A DNA stretch of 6,808 bases, from assembly GCA_030599435.1 (NCBI GenBank), contig JAUVNZ010000087.1, forward strand, positions 1 through 6,808, written 5' to 3'. The notes under the pieces are model-generated. The model ran no database searches, was not told where the DNA came from, and worked only from the letters and a program-made list of their open reading frames with translations. Source of the DNA: Gammaproteobacteria bacterium (lineage in GTDB: Bacteria > Pseudomonadota > Gammaproteobacteria > SZUA-152). Positions 1 through 6,628 of the stretch are shown piece by piece. Positions within the stretch are counted from its first letter, which is position 1, and each line of letters starts with the position of its first letter. The position numbers were made by a program, and so were the translations under genes.

Positions 1-78
1 CAGTCGCTACGGGCATCCTGCACCCTCGGGGCATAAACCCTCACGCGACACTAGTACATCCATGTACGTCGTCCATGG
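1..78. repeat. Structured repeat-like element at left edge
   Basis: This short GC-richer block is unlike the AT-rich DNA that follows. It contains two imperfect tandem units, GGGCAT-N5-ACCCTC (11-27) and GGGCAT-N2-ACCCTC (29-42). They are flanked by the inverted pair GTCGC (3-7) and GCGAC (45-49). Next come an inverted repeat GTACAT-CC-ATGTAC (54-67) and a repeated TCCATG (59-64 and 72-77). No reading frame through it resembles a protein. The layout recalls small dispersed intergenic repeats seen in many gammaproteobacterial genomes, but copy number cannot be judged from one window, and the element may continue beyond position 1. Confidence 0.4.
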
Positions 79-230
79 TTAAAAAAACCGGCTTTCACAG
101 CAAACCTACCCCACAATTATCCAGTTTCTGCCGATGTGTCCCCTGGTACAGTAAAACATCTGAAAATCTCATTTTTTTATACAGTTAGCTAATTTACTGA
201 TAAAAAGAGTGGCGTATAGATCTACAAAAT

Positions 231-258
231 ATGATATCTCACTGAAATTTAATATAAT
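231..258 (+). promoter_or_regulatory. Sigma70-type promoter for the three-gene operon
   Basis: A perfect -10 hexamer TATAAT lies at 253-258. A 4-of-6 -35 match, ATGATA, lies at 231-236 with a 16-bp spacer. Transcription would begin around 264-266, inside the CRP-type palindrome at 260-275. The surrounding DNA is AT-rich, as expected for a promoter. It is the best promoter upstream of the operon, although this region offers many chance -10 matches. Confidence 0.5.
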
Positions 259-259
259 T

Positions 260-275
260 TGTGACCATTATCACA
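260..275. promoter_or_regulatory. CRP/Vfr-type operator
   Basis: The sequence TGTGA-CCATTA-TCACA matches the CRP consensus TGTGA-N6-TCACA in all ten conserved positions with the correct six-base spacing. It does not fit the FNR half-sites TTGAT/ATCAA. Its centre (267.5) lies about 9 bp after the TATAAT at 253-258, near the predicted start of transcription. On that promoter, bound CRP would be expected to block rather than activate. Activation would need a second promoter further downstream, and only weak -10 candidates such as CATATG (300-305) are visible. The site suggests cAMP-linked or catabolite control of the operon, but the sign of regulation is open. Confidence 0.65.
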
Positions 276-501
276 GTGTTTCGGGTCTATTTTCCGGAGC
301 ATATGCAATGCAGGCACCAAGCTATTAACAGGGTCAGATAGCGAAAAGTCGATAAAGCAAAAACTGTGGGTAAAGATGCCAAACCATTGAAGCCCCAGTG
401 ACAGAGTTAACGACAAGCCACATAATGCAGCCCCTGATTTTCGCCAGGTATGGCAAAAATCAATTGCACGCACGTAATGTGATATTAACTAAGGATGATT
501 T

Positions 502-1728
502 ATGAGTATCGAAAGTTACCAGCAGCAAGAAGCCAGGCAAAAACGGCTTCTGCCCGTGGTAATAATTTCCGTATTAGCCGCCTGGCTGGTCATTGGAGCT
601 TCATCCAGTGCGCATGCTGGTGATCGCGATCAAGCCAAACGTATTCATGATCGTCTGGCCGGAGTACCACCTTCCAGCACCACTCTCGATAACATGGAAA
701 CACTTATTGCTTCCTACAACACCTCCGGACAAACTAATGGTGACGGAGCTGCCGCAGCTGCCCTTGCAACTTCACATCCAGATTTTTACCGAGTTACCCT
801 GAAAAATTTTATTACTCCCTGGACAAACGAAGAACAAACTGTTTTTGCACCACTGAATGATTACACCGCTACAGTAATCGGTATCGTTCGCGATAATTAC
901 GATTTCCGCCGCATCCTTTACGACAACATTCTTTATACAGGTAATGGCATATTGCCAGCCAATACAGCTAACAGTAATGCTCACTATGAAGCCATGGATG
1001 ATCAAAATTCAGATTTGCAGGCCATATTGATAGAAACTACTCAAGCCTCAGCCGCTGCAGCTGCCGGCATCATGAGCACTCGCCAGGGGGCCAGGGCTTT
1101 TATGATCGATGGCACCAATCGCGCCATGTTCCGCTTTACCCTGCTGAACCATTTATGTACTGATCTTGAGCAGATCAAAGACCCCACCCGCACCCATGAC
1201 CGTGTACGACAGGATGTCTCCCGCAGCCCCGGCGGTGATAGCCGTATTTTTATGAACGCCTGTGTAGGTTGCCATGCCGGCATGGATCCCATGACGCAGG
1301 CCCTGGCTTCCTATAACTATGCATACACCACTGATATGGAAACGGGCCAATTGGATTACACCGGCGGAGCAGTGCAACCCAAATACCTGATCAACAGCAA
1401 CAACTTCGAATTTGGTTACGTCACCCAGGATGACGGTTGGGACAATTACTGGCGTGAAGGACCCAATAGCGTCATGGGCTGGGGCTGGGCAACAGGCAGT
1501 ACAAGCACGGGTTCCGGTACAGGTGCCGCCTCTATGGGTCGTGAACTGGCAGACAGTTACGCTTTTGCCCAATGCCAGGTTGAAAAAGTTTTCAAAAATG
1601 TTTGTCTGCGGACGCCTGTTGACCAGAATGATCGCGACCAAATTAACAGCATGCTTAACAACTTTAAGACCGGCTATAACCTGAAAAATGTTTTTGCCGA
1701 ATCAGCCCTGTATTGCAGGGGTAGTTAA
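502..1728 (+). CDS. Exported single-CxxCH protein, DUF1592/DUF1588/DUF1585-like
   Basis: This 408-residue protein has a Sec-type signal: a basic N-region (ARQKR), a hydrophobic core at about 17-33 and a likely cleavage site after AHA at residue 39. The mature protein should be periplasmic. Residues 95-147 (including TPWTNEEQ and a NDYTATVIG segment) resemble DUF1592. Residues 205-272 resemble DUF1588 and contain the only c-type heme motif, C254-V-G-C257-H258, followed by AGMDPM; Met261 or Met264 might be a distal heme ligand. Residues 350-405 resemble the DUF1585 tail. At about 400 residues it is compact compared with typical multidomain members. Cysteines 219, 358, 368 and 405 may form disulfides. 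The ATG is supported by AAGGA at 491-495. It is the first gene of the operon, and its stop lies one base before the next gene's GTG. Family assignment is from remembered motif patterns; the enzymatic role is unknown. Confidence 0.65.
   Translation: MSIESYQQQEARQKRLLPVVIISVLAAWLVIGASSSAHAGDRDQAKRIHDRLAGVPPSSTTLDNMETLIASYNTSGQTNGDGAAAAALATSHPDFYRVTLKNFITPWTNEEQTVFAPLNDYTATVIGIVRDNYDFRRILYDNILYTGNGILPANTANSNAHYEAMDDQNSDLQAILIETTQASAAAAAGIMSTRQGARAFMIDGTNRAMFRFTLLNHLCTDLEQIKDPTRTHDRVRQDVSRSPGGDSRIFMNACVGCHAGMDPMTQALASYNYAYTTDMETGQLDYTGGAVQPKYLINSNNFEFGYVTQDDGWDNYWREGPNSVMGWGWATGSTSTGSGTGAASMGRELADSYAFAQCQVEKVFKNVCLRTPVDQNDRDQINSMLNNFKTGYNLKNVFAESALYCRGS
1717..1721 (+). promoter_or_regulatory. Ribosome binding site setting a GTG start at 1730
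   Basis: AGGGG lies eight bases before a GTG at 1730-1732, ideal spacing for a Shine-Dalgarno site. The alternative in-frame ATG at 1688 lies inside the preceding gene, has no such site, and would put 14 extra residues ahead of the signal peptide. The site sits in the last codons of the upstream gene, and TAA and GTG are one base apart, so translation of the two genes is probably coupled. Confidence 0.7.
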
Positions 1729-1729
1729 C

Positions 1730-4504
1730 GTGAATACCACAAACGCTAATCATATTTTTCGTCTAATCCCTTACTACAAAGGATTCCTGGCTGTATTCGT
1801 CGGACTTTTACTGGTTGCGTGTGACACGGTACCCACAGAGACATCACCTAATTTAGGCAATACCAGTCGGGTTTTAGGCTACACCGGGCCTTCGTGCGGT
1901 GTAGGCATCAGCGACCCTGTTGCACAGGCAGACGCCTGTACCTTCAAGGTAGAATTCTGGAATAAAATGAGCGACTCGCAATGCACAAATTGCCACGACT
2001 CCCAAAGCAGTGCCACCCAATCTCCATTTTTTATGGAATCCAGCGACGTTAATGTTGCCTATGCCCAGGCACTGACTATCGTAGACCTTCCGGCACTGCG
2101 GCCTGCCACCCTGGACCCCACCGCACCCCAGGCAATAGTCGACAAAATTGCAGGTGGCCACAATTGCGGCAATGCTGGCGCCTGCGCTGCGCTCGCCTCT
2201 AATGTATTAACTTACGTCACAAACTGGGCCAATGGTGGAACGGGTGGCAGTGGAGGCACAACTAACGTTATTGTTTTAACACCACCAACTATTCGAGATA
2301 CTGGCGCCAGTAAAAGTTTCCCCGCTGCACCCGATAACTTCGCCCCCACCGTATGGCCGCTACTGACAACCAACTGTGCCGGCTGCCACACCGAATCTTC
2401 ACCCACCGCTCAAGCACCGTTTTTTGCGGAAAGTGATGTCGATGCTGCTTATGCTGCCGTCGTTAGCAGTCAAAAAATCAATCTTGACGACCCGGCTATT
2501 TCCCGCCTGGTGGTCCGCCTGGATCCTGAATTTCACAACTGCTGGGCCACACCTACAGGGGCCGATCCCACCGGCTGTATTGCTTCTGGTCAGTTAATGC
2601 TGGACGCCATCATCGCATTCGCCAACGACATCCCCCTGACACAGGTCGATCCTGCCTGGGTCACCAGTAAGGCACTGGACCTAACCGACGGCATACTCGC
2701 CAGTGGTGGCGCCCGCGATGATTCCAGCACCATCGCACTTTATGAAATGAAAACCGGTACCGGCACTACCATATATGACACCAGTGGCGTGGAGCCTGCC
2801 CTTAACCTCAGCCTCTCTGGCAGCGAAGGCACTGATTTCAATTGGGTCGGCGGTTGGGGTATCGAATTTATGTTTGGCCGAGCACAAGGGTCAGCTCAAA
2901 ACACCAAACTAAGAGATCACATTGTTTCCAGTGGTGCATACTCCATTGAAGCCTGGGTTGTGTCAGCGAACGTTAATCAGGGCACGGCTGGCGATCCTGC
3001 CCGCATCATCACTTATTCCGCTGGCACAGCTGCCGTTGATCGAAACTTCACCCTGGGACAGGCAGAATACCGTTACGAGTACATGAATCGTAATCCCAAC
3101 GACCCTACTTTCCAGGATTCACTTATCACTGATGATATGGATGAAGACCTGCAGGCCTCCCAACAACATGTGGTCGCAACTTATGACCCCATTAATGGCC
3201 GCAAGATTTACGTCAATGGCATTGATGTTTCTACTATAGGTAATGATGCTGGCAGCACTGATCCTGTGTTACCTGGCAGTCTGGCCGACTGGGACGACAG
3301 CTTGGCTTTTATCCTCGGCAGCGAGGCAGGAGGCAACGACCCATGGGCGGGTAAATTACGCCTCGTCGCCATTCACAATAGCGCCTTAACACAGGATCAA
3401 ATTTCGCAAAATTTTGATGCTGGCGTCGGTGAAAAATTCTATTTGATGTTCAGCGTCAGCGATCTGATAGACACTCCAACCACACCGCCGAGTGACTCAG
3501 ACTGCTTCCAGGTATCTGCGGTGACAACTGGAAATCCACGGGGTGACCAGTGTTTCATCTATATGCTCGTAAGCCAGTTCGACAGTTACAGTTACCTGTT
3601 CAACGCGCCCACCTTCATCAGCTTAAACCCTGCTTTCACACCAGGCGATACACCCATAAGTGGTATGCACATTGGCCTTAACGGCAAGGAACCCGCTGTG
3701 GGGCAGACCCATACCAATGTCGGCAAACCAATGCCGATTACGATTAATGCCACGGATTATGATCCTCTGAATGGTGGACAGGTGATCTCCAGCATCGGCG
3801 GCATAATCGCCCTGGAAAAGGGTGCCGGTGCTGATGAGTTCTTCCTGAGTTTTGAACAGTTTGGAACCAACACCAACGTCCGCACTGCATTTGTCTGCAA
3901 CCCCATCACCGATTGCATGGCAACACCGGTGGATGGTACTCCGGCCTCGGACATTGGCCTGCGCACCTTTGATGACATTAATGCCACTATGGCAGGAGTC
4001 ACCGGTGTCGACCGCAGCACAGCATCAGTGAAAAGCACCTTTGACTCCATCAGACAACAACTGCCACCAGTTGAAACCATCGATGGGTTTGTTTCTGCAA
4101 ACCAGATGGCTATCGCCCAGCTGGCAATCCAGTACTGTGATGCACTAGTTGAAAATGGGACGCTGCGAGATGGCTTCTTTGGTGCCGGTTTTGGCTTTAC
4201 GTCAAATGTTGTTACAGCCTTTGATGTTGCCGGAAAAGATCAAATTGTGGACGGCCTGTACGACAAGGTAGTGGCCTATCGCGCTTTAGGTGGTAATGAA
4301 ACTCTTTTAAACATGCCTACGTTGGCCCAGGTAAAAGCCGAGTTAATCGGTCCTGATTCGGTTGACCCAGAGTACCCAGGAAATCTGTATGACCGGCTCA
4401 CAGCTAGTTGCACCCCTGCAACATGTGATGCTGTACGCACTCGTGCAATCGTCAAAGCGATGTGCACATCTGTACTGGGCAGTGCGGCTATGTTGATTCA
4501 GTGA
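1730..4504 (+). CDS. Lipoprotein with two CxxCH modules and a LamG-like domain
   Basis: With the GTG start the protein has 924 residues. A lipoprotein signal ends in LLLVAC, giving a lipidated Cys31; the +2 residue is Asp, the classical inner-membrane retention signal, so it is probably anchored to the periplasmic face of the inner membrane. Two related modules follow (76-166 and 208-299), each with a CxxCH (CTNCH 85-89, CAGCH 216-220), a PFFxES segment and a downstream HNC plus another Cys. A Gly-rich linker (168-178) joins them. Residues about 334-566 look like a LamG/concanavalin-like domain (ALYEM near the start, YSIEAWV, HVVATYD, IYVNG, FILGSE, LRLVAIHNSAL). Residues 569-924 form a Cys-containing domain I do not recognise, with a SGMHIGLNGKEP segment and a QLAIQYCDAL helix. 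It sits between the DUF1588-like and DUF1501-like genes. Likely a diheme protein with a binding domain; ligand and reaction are unknown. Confidence 0.65.
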   Translation: MNTTNANHIFRLIPYYKGFLAVFVGLLLVACDTVPTETSPNLGNTSRVLGYTGPSCGVGISDPVAQADACTFKVEFWNKMSDSQCTNCHDSQSSATQSPFFMESSDVNVAYAQALTIVDLPALRPATLDPTAPQAIVDKIAGGHNCGNAGACAALASNVLTYVTNWANGGTGGSGGTTNVIVLTPPTIRDTGASKSFPAAPDNFAPTVWPLLTTNCAGCHTESSPTAQAPFFAESDVDAAYAAVVSSQKINLDDPAISRLVVRLDPEFHNCWATPTGADPTGCIASGQLMLDAIIAFANDIPLTQVDPAWVTSKALDLTDGILASGGARDDSSTIALYEMKTGTGTTIYDTSGVEPALNLSLSGSEGTDFNWVGGWGIEFMFGRAQGSAQNTKLRDHIVSSGAYSIEAWVVSANVNQGTAGDPARIITYSAGTAAVDRNFTLGQAEYRYEYMNRNPNDPTFQDSLITDDMDEDLQASQQHVVATYDPINGRKIYVNGIDVSTIGNDAGSTDPVLPGSLADWDDSLAFILGSEAGGNDPWAGKLRLVAIHNSALTQDQISQNFDAGVGEKFYLMFSVSDLIDTPTTPPSDSDCFQVSAVTTGNPRGDQCFIYMLVSQFDSYSYLFNAPTFISLNPAFTPGDTPISGMHIGLNGKEPAVGQTHTNVGKPMPITINATDYDPLNGGQVISSIGGIIALEKGAGADEFFLSFEQFGTNTNVRTAFVCNPITDCMATPVDGTPASDIGLRTFDDINATMAGVTGVDRSTASVKSTFDSIRQQLPPVETIDGFVSANQMAIAQLAIQYCDALVENGTLRDGFFGAGFGFTSNVVTAFDVAGKDQIVDGLYDKVVAYRALGGNETLLNMPTLAQVKAELIGPDSVDPEYPGNLYDRLTASCTPATCDAVRTRAIVKAMCTSVLGSAAMLIQ
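1955..2227 (+). repeat. First copy of duplicated CxxCH module
   Basis: It covers residues 76-166 of the lipoprotein. The pattern is CTNCH, then PFFMESSDVNVAYA starting ten residues after the motif histidine, an aliphatic/Pro stretch, HNC (144-146), a further Cys (152) and a closing helix ending in VTNW. CxxCH should bind covalent heme, and His144 is a candidate distal ligand or the HNC cysteine a disulfide partner. The second copy (2351-2626) has the same order and spacing at the front, showing an internal duplication. Confidence 0.6.
2351..2626 (+). repeat. Second copy of duplicated CxxCH module
   Basis: It covers residues 208-299 of the lipoprotein. CAGCH (216-220) is followed after ten residues by PFFAESDVDAAYA, nearly the same as the first copy. 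HNCW (269-272) and a second Cys (283) then match the first copy's HNC and Cys, with a slightly different loop. Nucleotide identity between copies looks low, so the duplication is old and maintained at protein level. Confidence 0.6.
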
Positions 4505-4547
4505 GTAATTTGAGAATTTTATTGCAAGGCTTTAAAAGGACAGAACC

Positions 4548-6209
4548 ATGACTAAACAACGTCATCCAAAAAAACCAGAGCTTTCGCCCGATGCCCCTCT
4601 GTTCCACAGAGACCATGCACGGCCAGTAACACGCCGTGATTTCCTGGCCCAGGGGTTTATATCCGGTACGGGTATTGCCCTGGGTGGTTCATTGTTCAGC
4701 CTGTTCGCTAATCCTCGTTTGGCCCAGGCAGCACTTTCAGACGATCTACTCACCTTGGCTGGCAATACCAATTGTACCCTGGGAGGCCTGGGAACCAATA
4801 TCCCGTTTATTTGTTTTGACCTGGCCGGTGGCTCCAACATGATTGGCTCCAACGTGCTCGCTGGCGGACAAGGTGGTTATATGAATTCACCCATCAGCAC
4901 AGCAGGGTACAGCAAGATGGGCATTCCTGGTGATATGGTGCCATTCCCTCCGGTAGCATCCACATCACCTGTCAGCGGCCCAAATAATGATTTTACCGAC
5001 ATCAGGCTCGGTTTACCCTTCCATTCAGACAGTGGTTTTTTACGCGGCATCCTGGAAAAAATTGATCTGGTTGCCACAGCCCCTAATATTAATGGTGCTG
5101 TAATCCCGGCACGATCAGATAATGATACCGGCAACAATCCCCATAATCCCATGTACGGCATTGCCAAAACTGGATCTAATGGCAGTATTGTTACCCTGAT
5201 TGGTTCCCGTAACTCCGAATCTGGTGGCAACTCAATGTCACCAGCCAGCATGGTGGATACCACGATTCGACCTACCAAGGTTGACCGCCCCTCTGATGTC
5301 ACCGGCATGGTGGATACAGGTAATCTCACCGCTGTTCTCAGCGACCCAGATGACGTAAAAGCGGTAATGGAATCCGTGGTTCGCCTGAGCGATAAAAAAG
5401 TCGACCTGGTGAATACGCAAGTATCAGCAGATGCGGTTATTAAAGATTTAGTGAAGTGTGGTTATCTCAAGGCCGCCGATATTGCTGACCGCTTTGCAGG
5501 GATCAGTATCGATCCTGGGCTCGACACCAATATCGTTGACCCAACCAATAGCGGCAATGCCATTTTTGATCAAACTGAATTCGATGGTGACGGTGAATTC
5601 CGCAAAACTGCCTCAGTAATGAAAATGGTTCTGGACGGTTATGCCGGTGCTGGGACCATTACCATGGGTGGCTATGATTACCACACTGGCAACCGCTCAG
5701 TTGGTGAAGCCCGAGACCTACGTGCTGGACGCTGCATGGGCGCCTGCCTGGAATACGCAGCCATAATGAACATGCCTTTAATGATCTATGTCTGTAGTGA
5801 TGGCTCAGTAGCCAGTAACGGTACCCTCGACGGCGCAGATGAAAATGATCCAGGTCGTGGCAAGGGCGTCTGGACCGGTGACAATTCATCCACTGCCGGA
5901 TCTTTTTTCCTGGTCTACAACCCTGGCAGCCCAGCAACTCTGCTGCAGCCCGCCCCCGATGGACTCAGCCTGCATAAGCAGATTGGCTGGTTCCGCACAT
6001 CAGACGGCTCAGTGGAAACCGCTTCCAGCCCTGCGGCTAATAACGTCAATCTGTTGGTAGAAACCGTGATACTCAATTATCTCGCTCTTCACAACCAGAC
6101 ACAGTTAGGTAACGTTAACTTTAAGACCCGATTCACCAACTTCTTTGGCAACAACCTGGGGAATAATGCAGCCATGGATGCGCTCACAGCCTTTAACCCA
6201 CTTTCTTAA
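4548..6209 (+). CDS. Tat-exported DUF1501-like protein
   Basis: The 553-residue product begins with a long basic N-region and a twin-arginine motif T28-R-R-D-F-L33, a hydrophobic segment (about 36-54) and an AQA cleavage site after residue 61. It should be exported folded through Tat. The body resembles a divergent DUF1501 protein (alkaline phosphatase/sulfatase-like fold). An early FDLAGGSNMIGS segment (90-101) matches the family's LxGGxDg start. GGYDYHT (374-380) replaces the usual GWDTH, and YVCSDGS (414-420) stands where SEFGRTP is normal. GDNSSTAGSFFLVYN (444-458) matches the late DHW-type segment. Several presumed catalytic or metal positions therefore look altered. Cys396 and Cys400 form a CxxxC; there is no CxxCH. 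AAGGA at 4536-4540 precedes the ATG by seven bases, 43 bases after the lipoprotein gene. A DUF1552-type relative is an alternative. Confidence 0.6.
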   Translation: MTKQRHPKKPELSPDAPLFHRDHARPVTRRDFLAQGFISGTGIALGGSLFSLFANPRLAQAALSDDLLTLAGNTNCTLGGLGTNIPFICFDLAGGSNMIGSNVLAGGQGGYMNSPISTAGYSKMGIPGDMVPFPPVASTSPVSGPNNDFTDIRLGLPFHSDSGFLRGILEKIDLVATAPNINGAVIPARSDNDTGNNPHNPMYGIAKTGSNGSIVTLIGSRNSESGGNSMSPASMVDTTIRPTKVDRPSDVTGMVDTGNLTAVLSDPDDVKAVMESVVRLSDKKVDLVNTQVSADAVIKDLVKCGYLKAADIADRFAGISIDPGLDTNIVDPTNSGNAIFDQTEFDGDGEFRKTASVMKMVLDGYAGAGTITMGGYDYHTGNRSVGEARDLRAGRCMGACLEYAAIMNMPLMIYVCSDGSVASNGTLDGADENDPGRGKGVWTGDNSSTAGSFFLVYNPGSPATLLQPAPDGLSLHKQIGWFRTSDGSVETASSPAANNVNLLVETVILNYLALHNQTQLGNVNFKTRFTNFFGNNLGNNAAMDALTAFNPLS

Positions 6210-6284
6210 TCAAGTATTTACCGCATAAATCGGTATAACTACTCCTCTGCTTATACGAAACTACTTATTGATATAAAAACACTT

Positions 6285-6312
6285 CGTGTGCTAAGGTTTT
6301 CGACCGCACACG
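6285..6312 (+). other. Stem-loop downstream of the operon
   Basis: CGTGTGC (6285-6291) and GCACACG (6306-6312) form a perfect 7-bp stem with a 14-nt loop, 75 bases after the last operon gene. No T tract follows, so it is not a standard intrinsic terminator. The left arm can also pair locally as ACAC-TTC-GTGT (6280-6290), giving two mutually exclusive folds. It may protect the mRNA 3' end or be a protein-binding palindrome. Confidence 0.35.
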
Positions 6313-6378
6313 GCCTAGTACCACAGAAGTAAAGCAGTTCTAAATAAAAATAAGATACAGCCGTTACCCATAGTAGGG

Positions 6379-6407
6379 CTGCCACAATTAGAGATTGTGG
6401 ATATATT
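6379..6407 (+). promoter_or_regulatory. Putative promoter for the small membrane protein gene
   Basis: CTGCCA (6379-6384, 4 of 6) and TATATT (6402-6407, 5 of 6) are separated by 17 bp, giving a start near 6414, about 20 bases before the small ORF. A perfect 7-bp inverted repeat, CCACAAT-TAGAG-ATTGTGG (6382-6400), overlaps the -35 and fills the spacer, a typical place for a repressor operator. Both calls rest on pattern only. Confidence 0.35.
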
Positions 6408-6433
6408 CACCACTTAATTAATACCTGAAAAAG

Positions 6434-6604
6434 ATGATGAAACTGAAAAGAAAACCAGATTTGATGGTCGTGTTGATCATCGTCGTAGGTCTCGGAGTTG
6501 TCGCCAGTAGTATTGCACAGGGAATGTTGACCTCATCAGATACCAAAGCAGCACAACTGGTCAATTCTGCTTATGCTGTCCAAACAGGCAGCACGAAAAA
6601 CTAG
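6434..6604 (+). CDS. Small single-pass membrane protein, unknown function
   Basis: This ORF encodes 56 residues. A basic N-terminus (MMKLKRKPD) is followed by one hydrophobic helix at about 10-28 (starting LMVVLIIVVGLGVV), then a short polar tail. The N-in, C-out arrangement follows from the positive-inside rule. An uncleaved anchor is more likely than a signal peptide, though cleavage around SIA-QG cannot be excluded. An in-frame TAA just upstream limits the start to the adjacent ATGs at 6434 or 6437; the ribosome binding site is weak (GAAAAAG). I do not recognise the family. The clean charge/hydrophobicity pattern and the possible promoter upstream support a real gene. It converges on the cyclo-ligase gene. 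Confidence 0.6.
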   Translation: MMKLKRKPDLMVVLIIVVGLGVVASSIAQGMLTSSDTKAAQLVNSAYAVQTGSTKN

Positions 6605-6628
6605 GGACCTTTTTTTGTTAGATCACTT

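Larger units (their letters stand above)
79..501. other. Non-coding upstream region and operon leader
   Basis: No convincing gene was found here on either strand. Positions 79-230 are AT-rich and include a seven-T tract (172-178) preceded by a weak GATGT/ACATC pairing (133-137 with 156-160). This could be the remains of a terminator for a gene to the left, but the stem is too weak to call. A promoter and a CRP-type operator lie at 231-275. The rest, about 276-501, would be a 5' leader of roughly 235 nt if transcription starts near 265. It holds a possible six-codon leader ORF at 308-328 and ends with AAGGA (491-495), a good ribosome binding site six bases before the ATG at 502. Confidence 0.5.

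Noticed and set aside
172..178. Seven-T tract as an intrinsic terminator
   Set aside because: The only upstream pairing is a 5-bp GATGT/ACATC stem with an 18-nt loop ending about 11 bases before the tract, too weak and too far.
260..275. FNR/ANR site instead of CRP
   Set aside because: The half-sites are TGTGA/TCACA with a six-base gap, not TTGAT-N4-ATCAA.
249..473. Minus-strand 74-codon frame upstream of the operon
   Set aside because: It begins with GTG, lacks a ribosome binding site, covers the leader and runs into the CRP site. The protein has no recognisable pattern.
1153..1641. Minus-strand 162-codon frame opposite the first operon gene
   Set aside because: It is antisense to a gene with a clear signal peptide and CxxCH motif; the translation is low-complexity and lacks a family pattern.
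4877..5329. Minus-strand 150-codon frame opposite the Tat protein gene
   Set aside because: It is antisense to a well-supported gene and has no start signals or recognisable motif.
6574..6616. Hairpin TGCTGTC/GGCAGCA (6574-6593) with T run 6610-6616 as a terminator of the small gene
   Set aside because: The stem lies in the coding end and is separated from the T run by 16 bases, whereas a working terminator has them adjacent.
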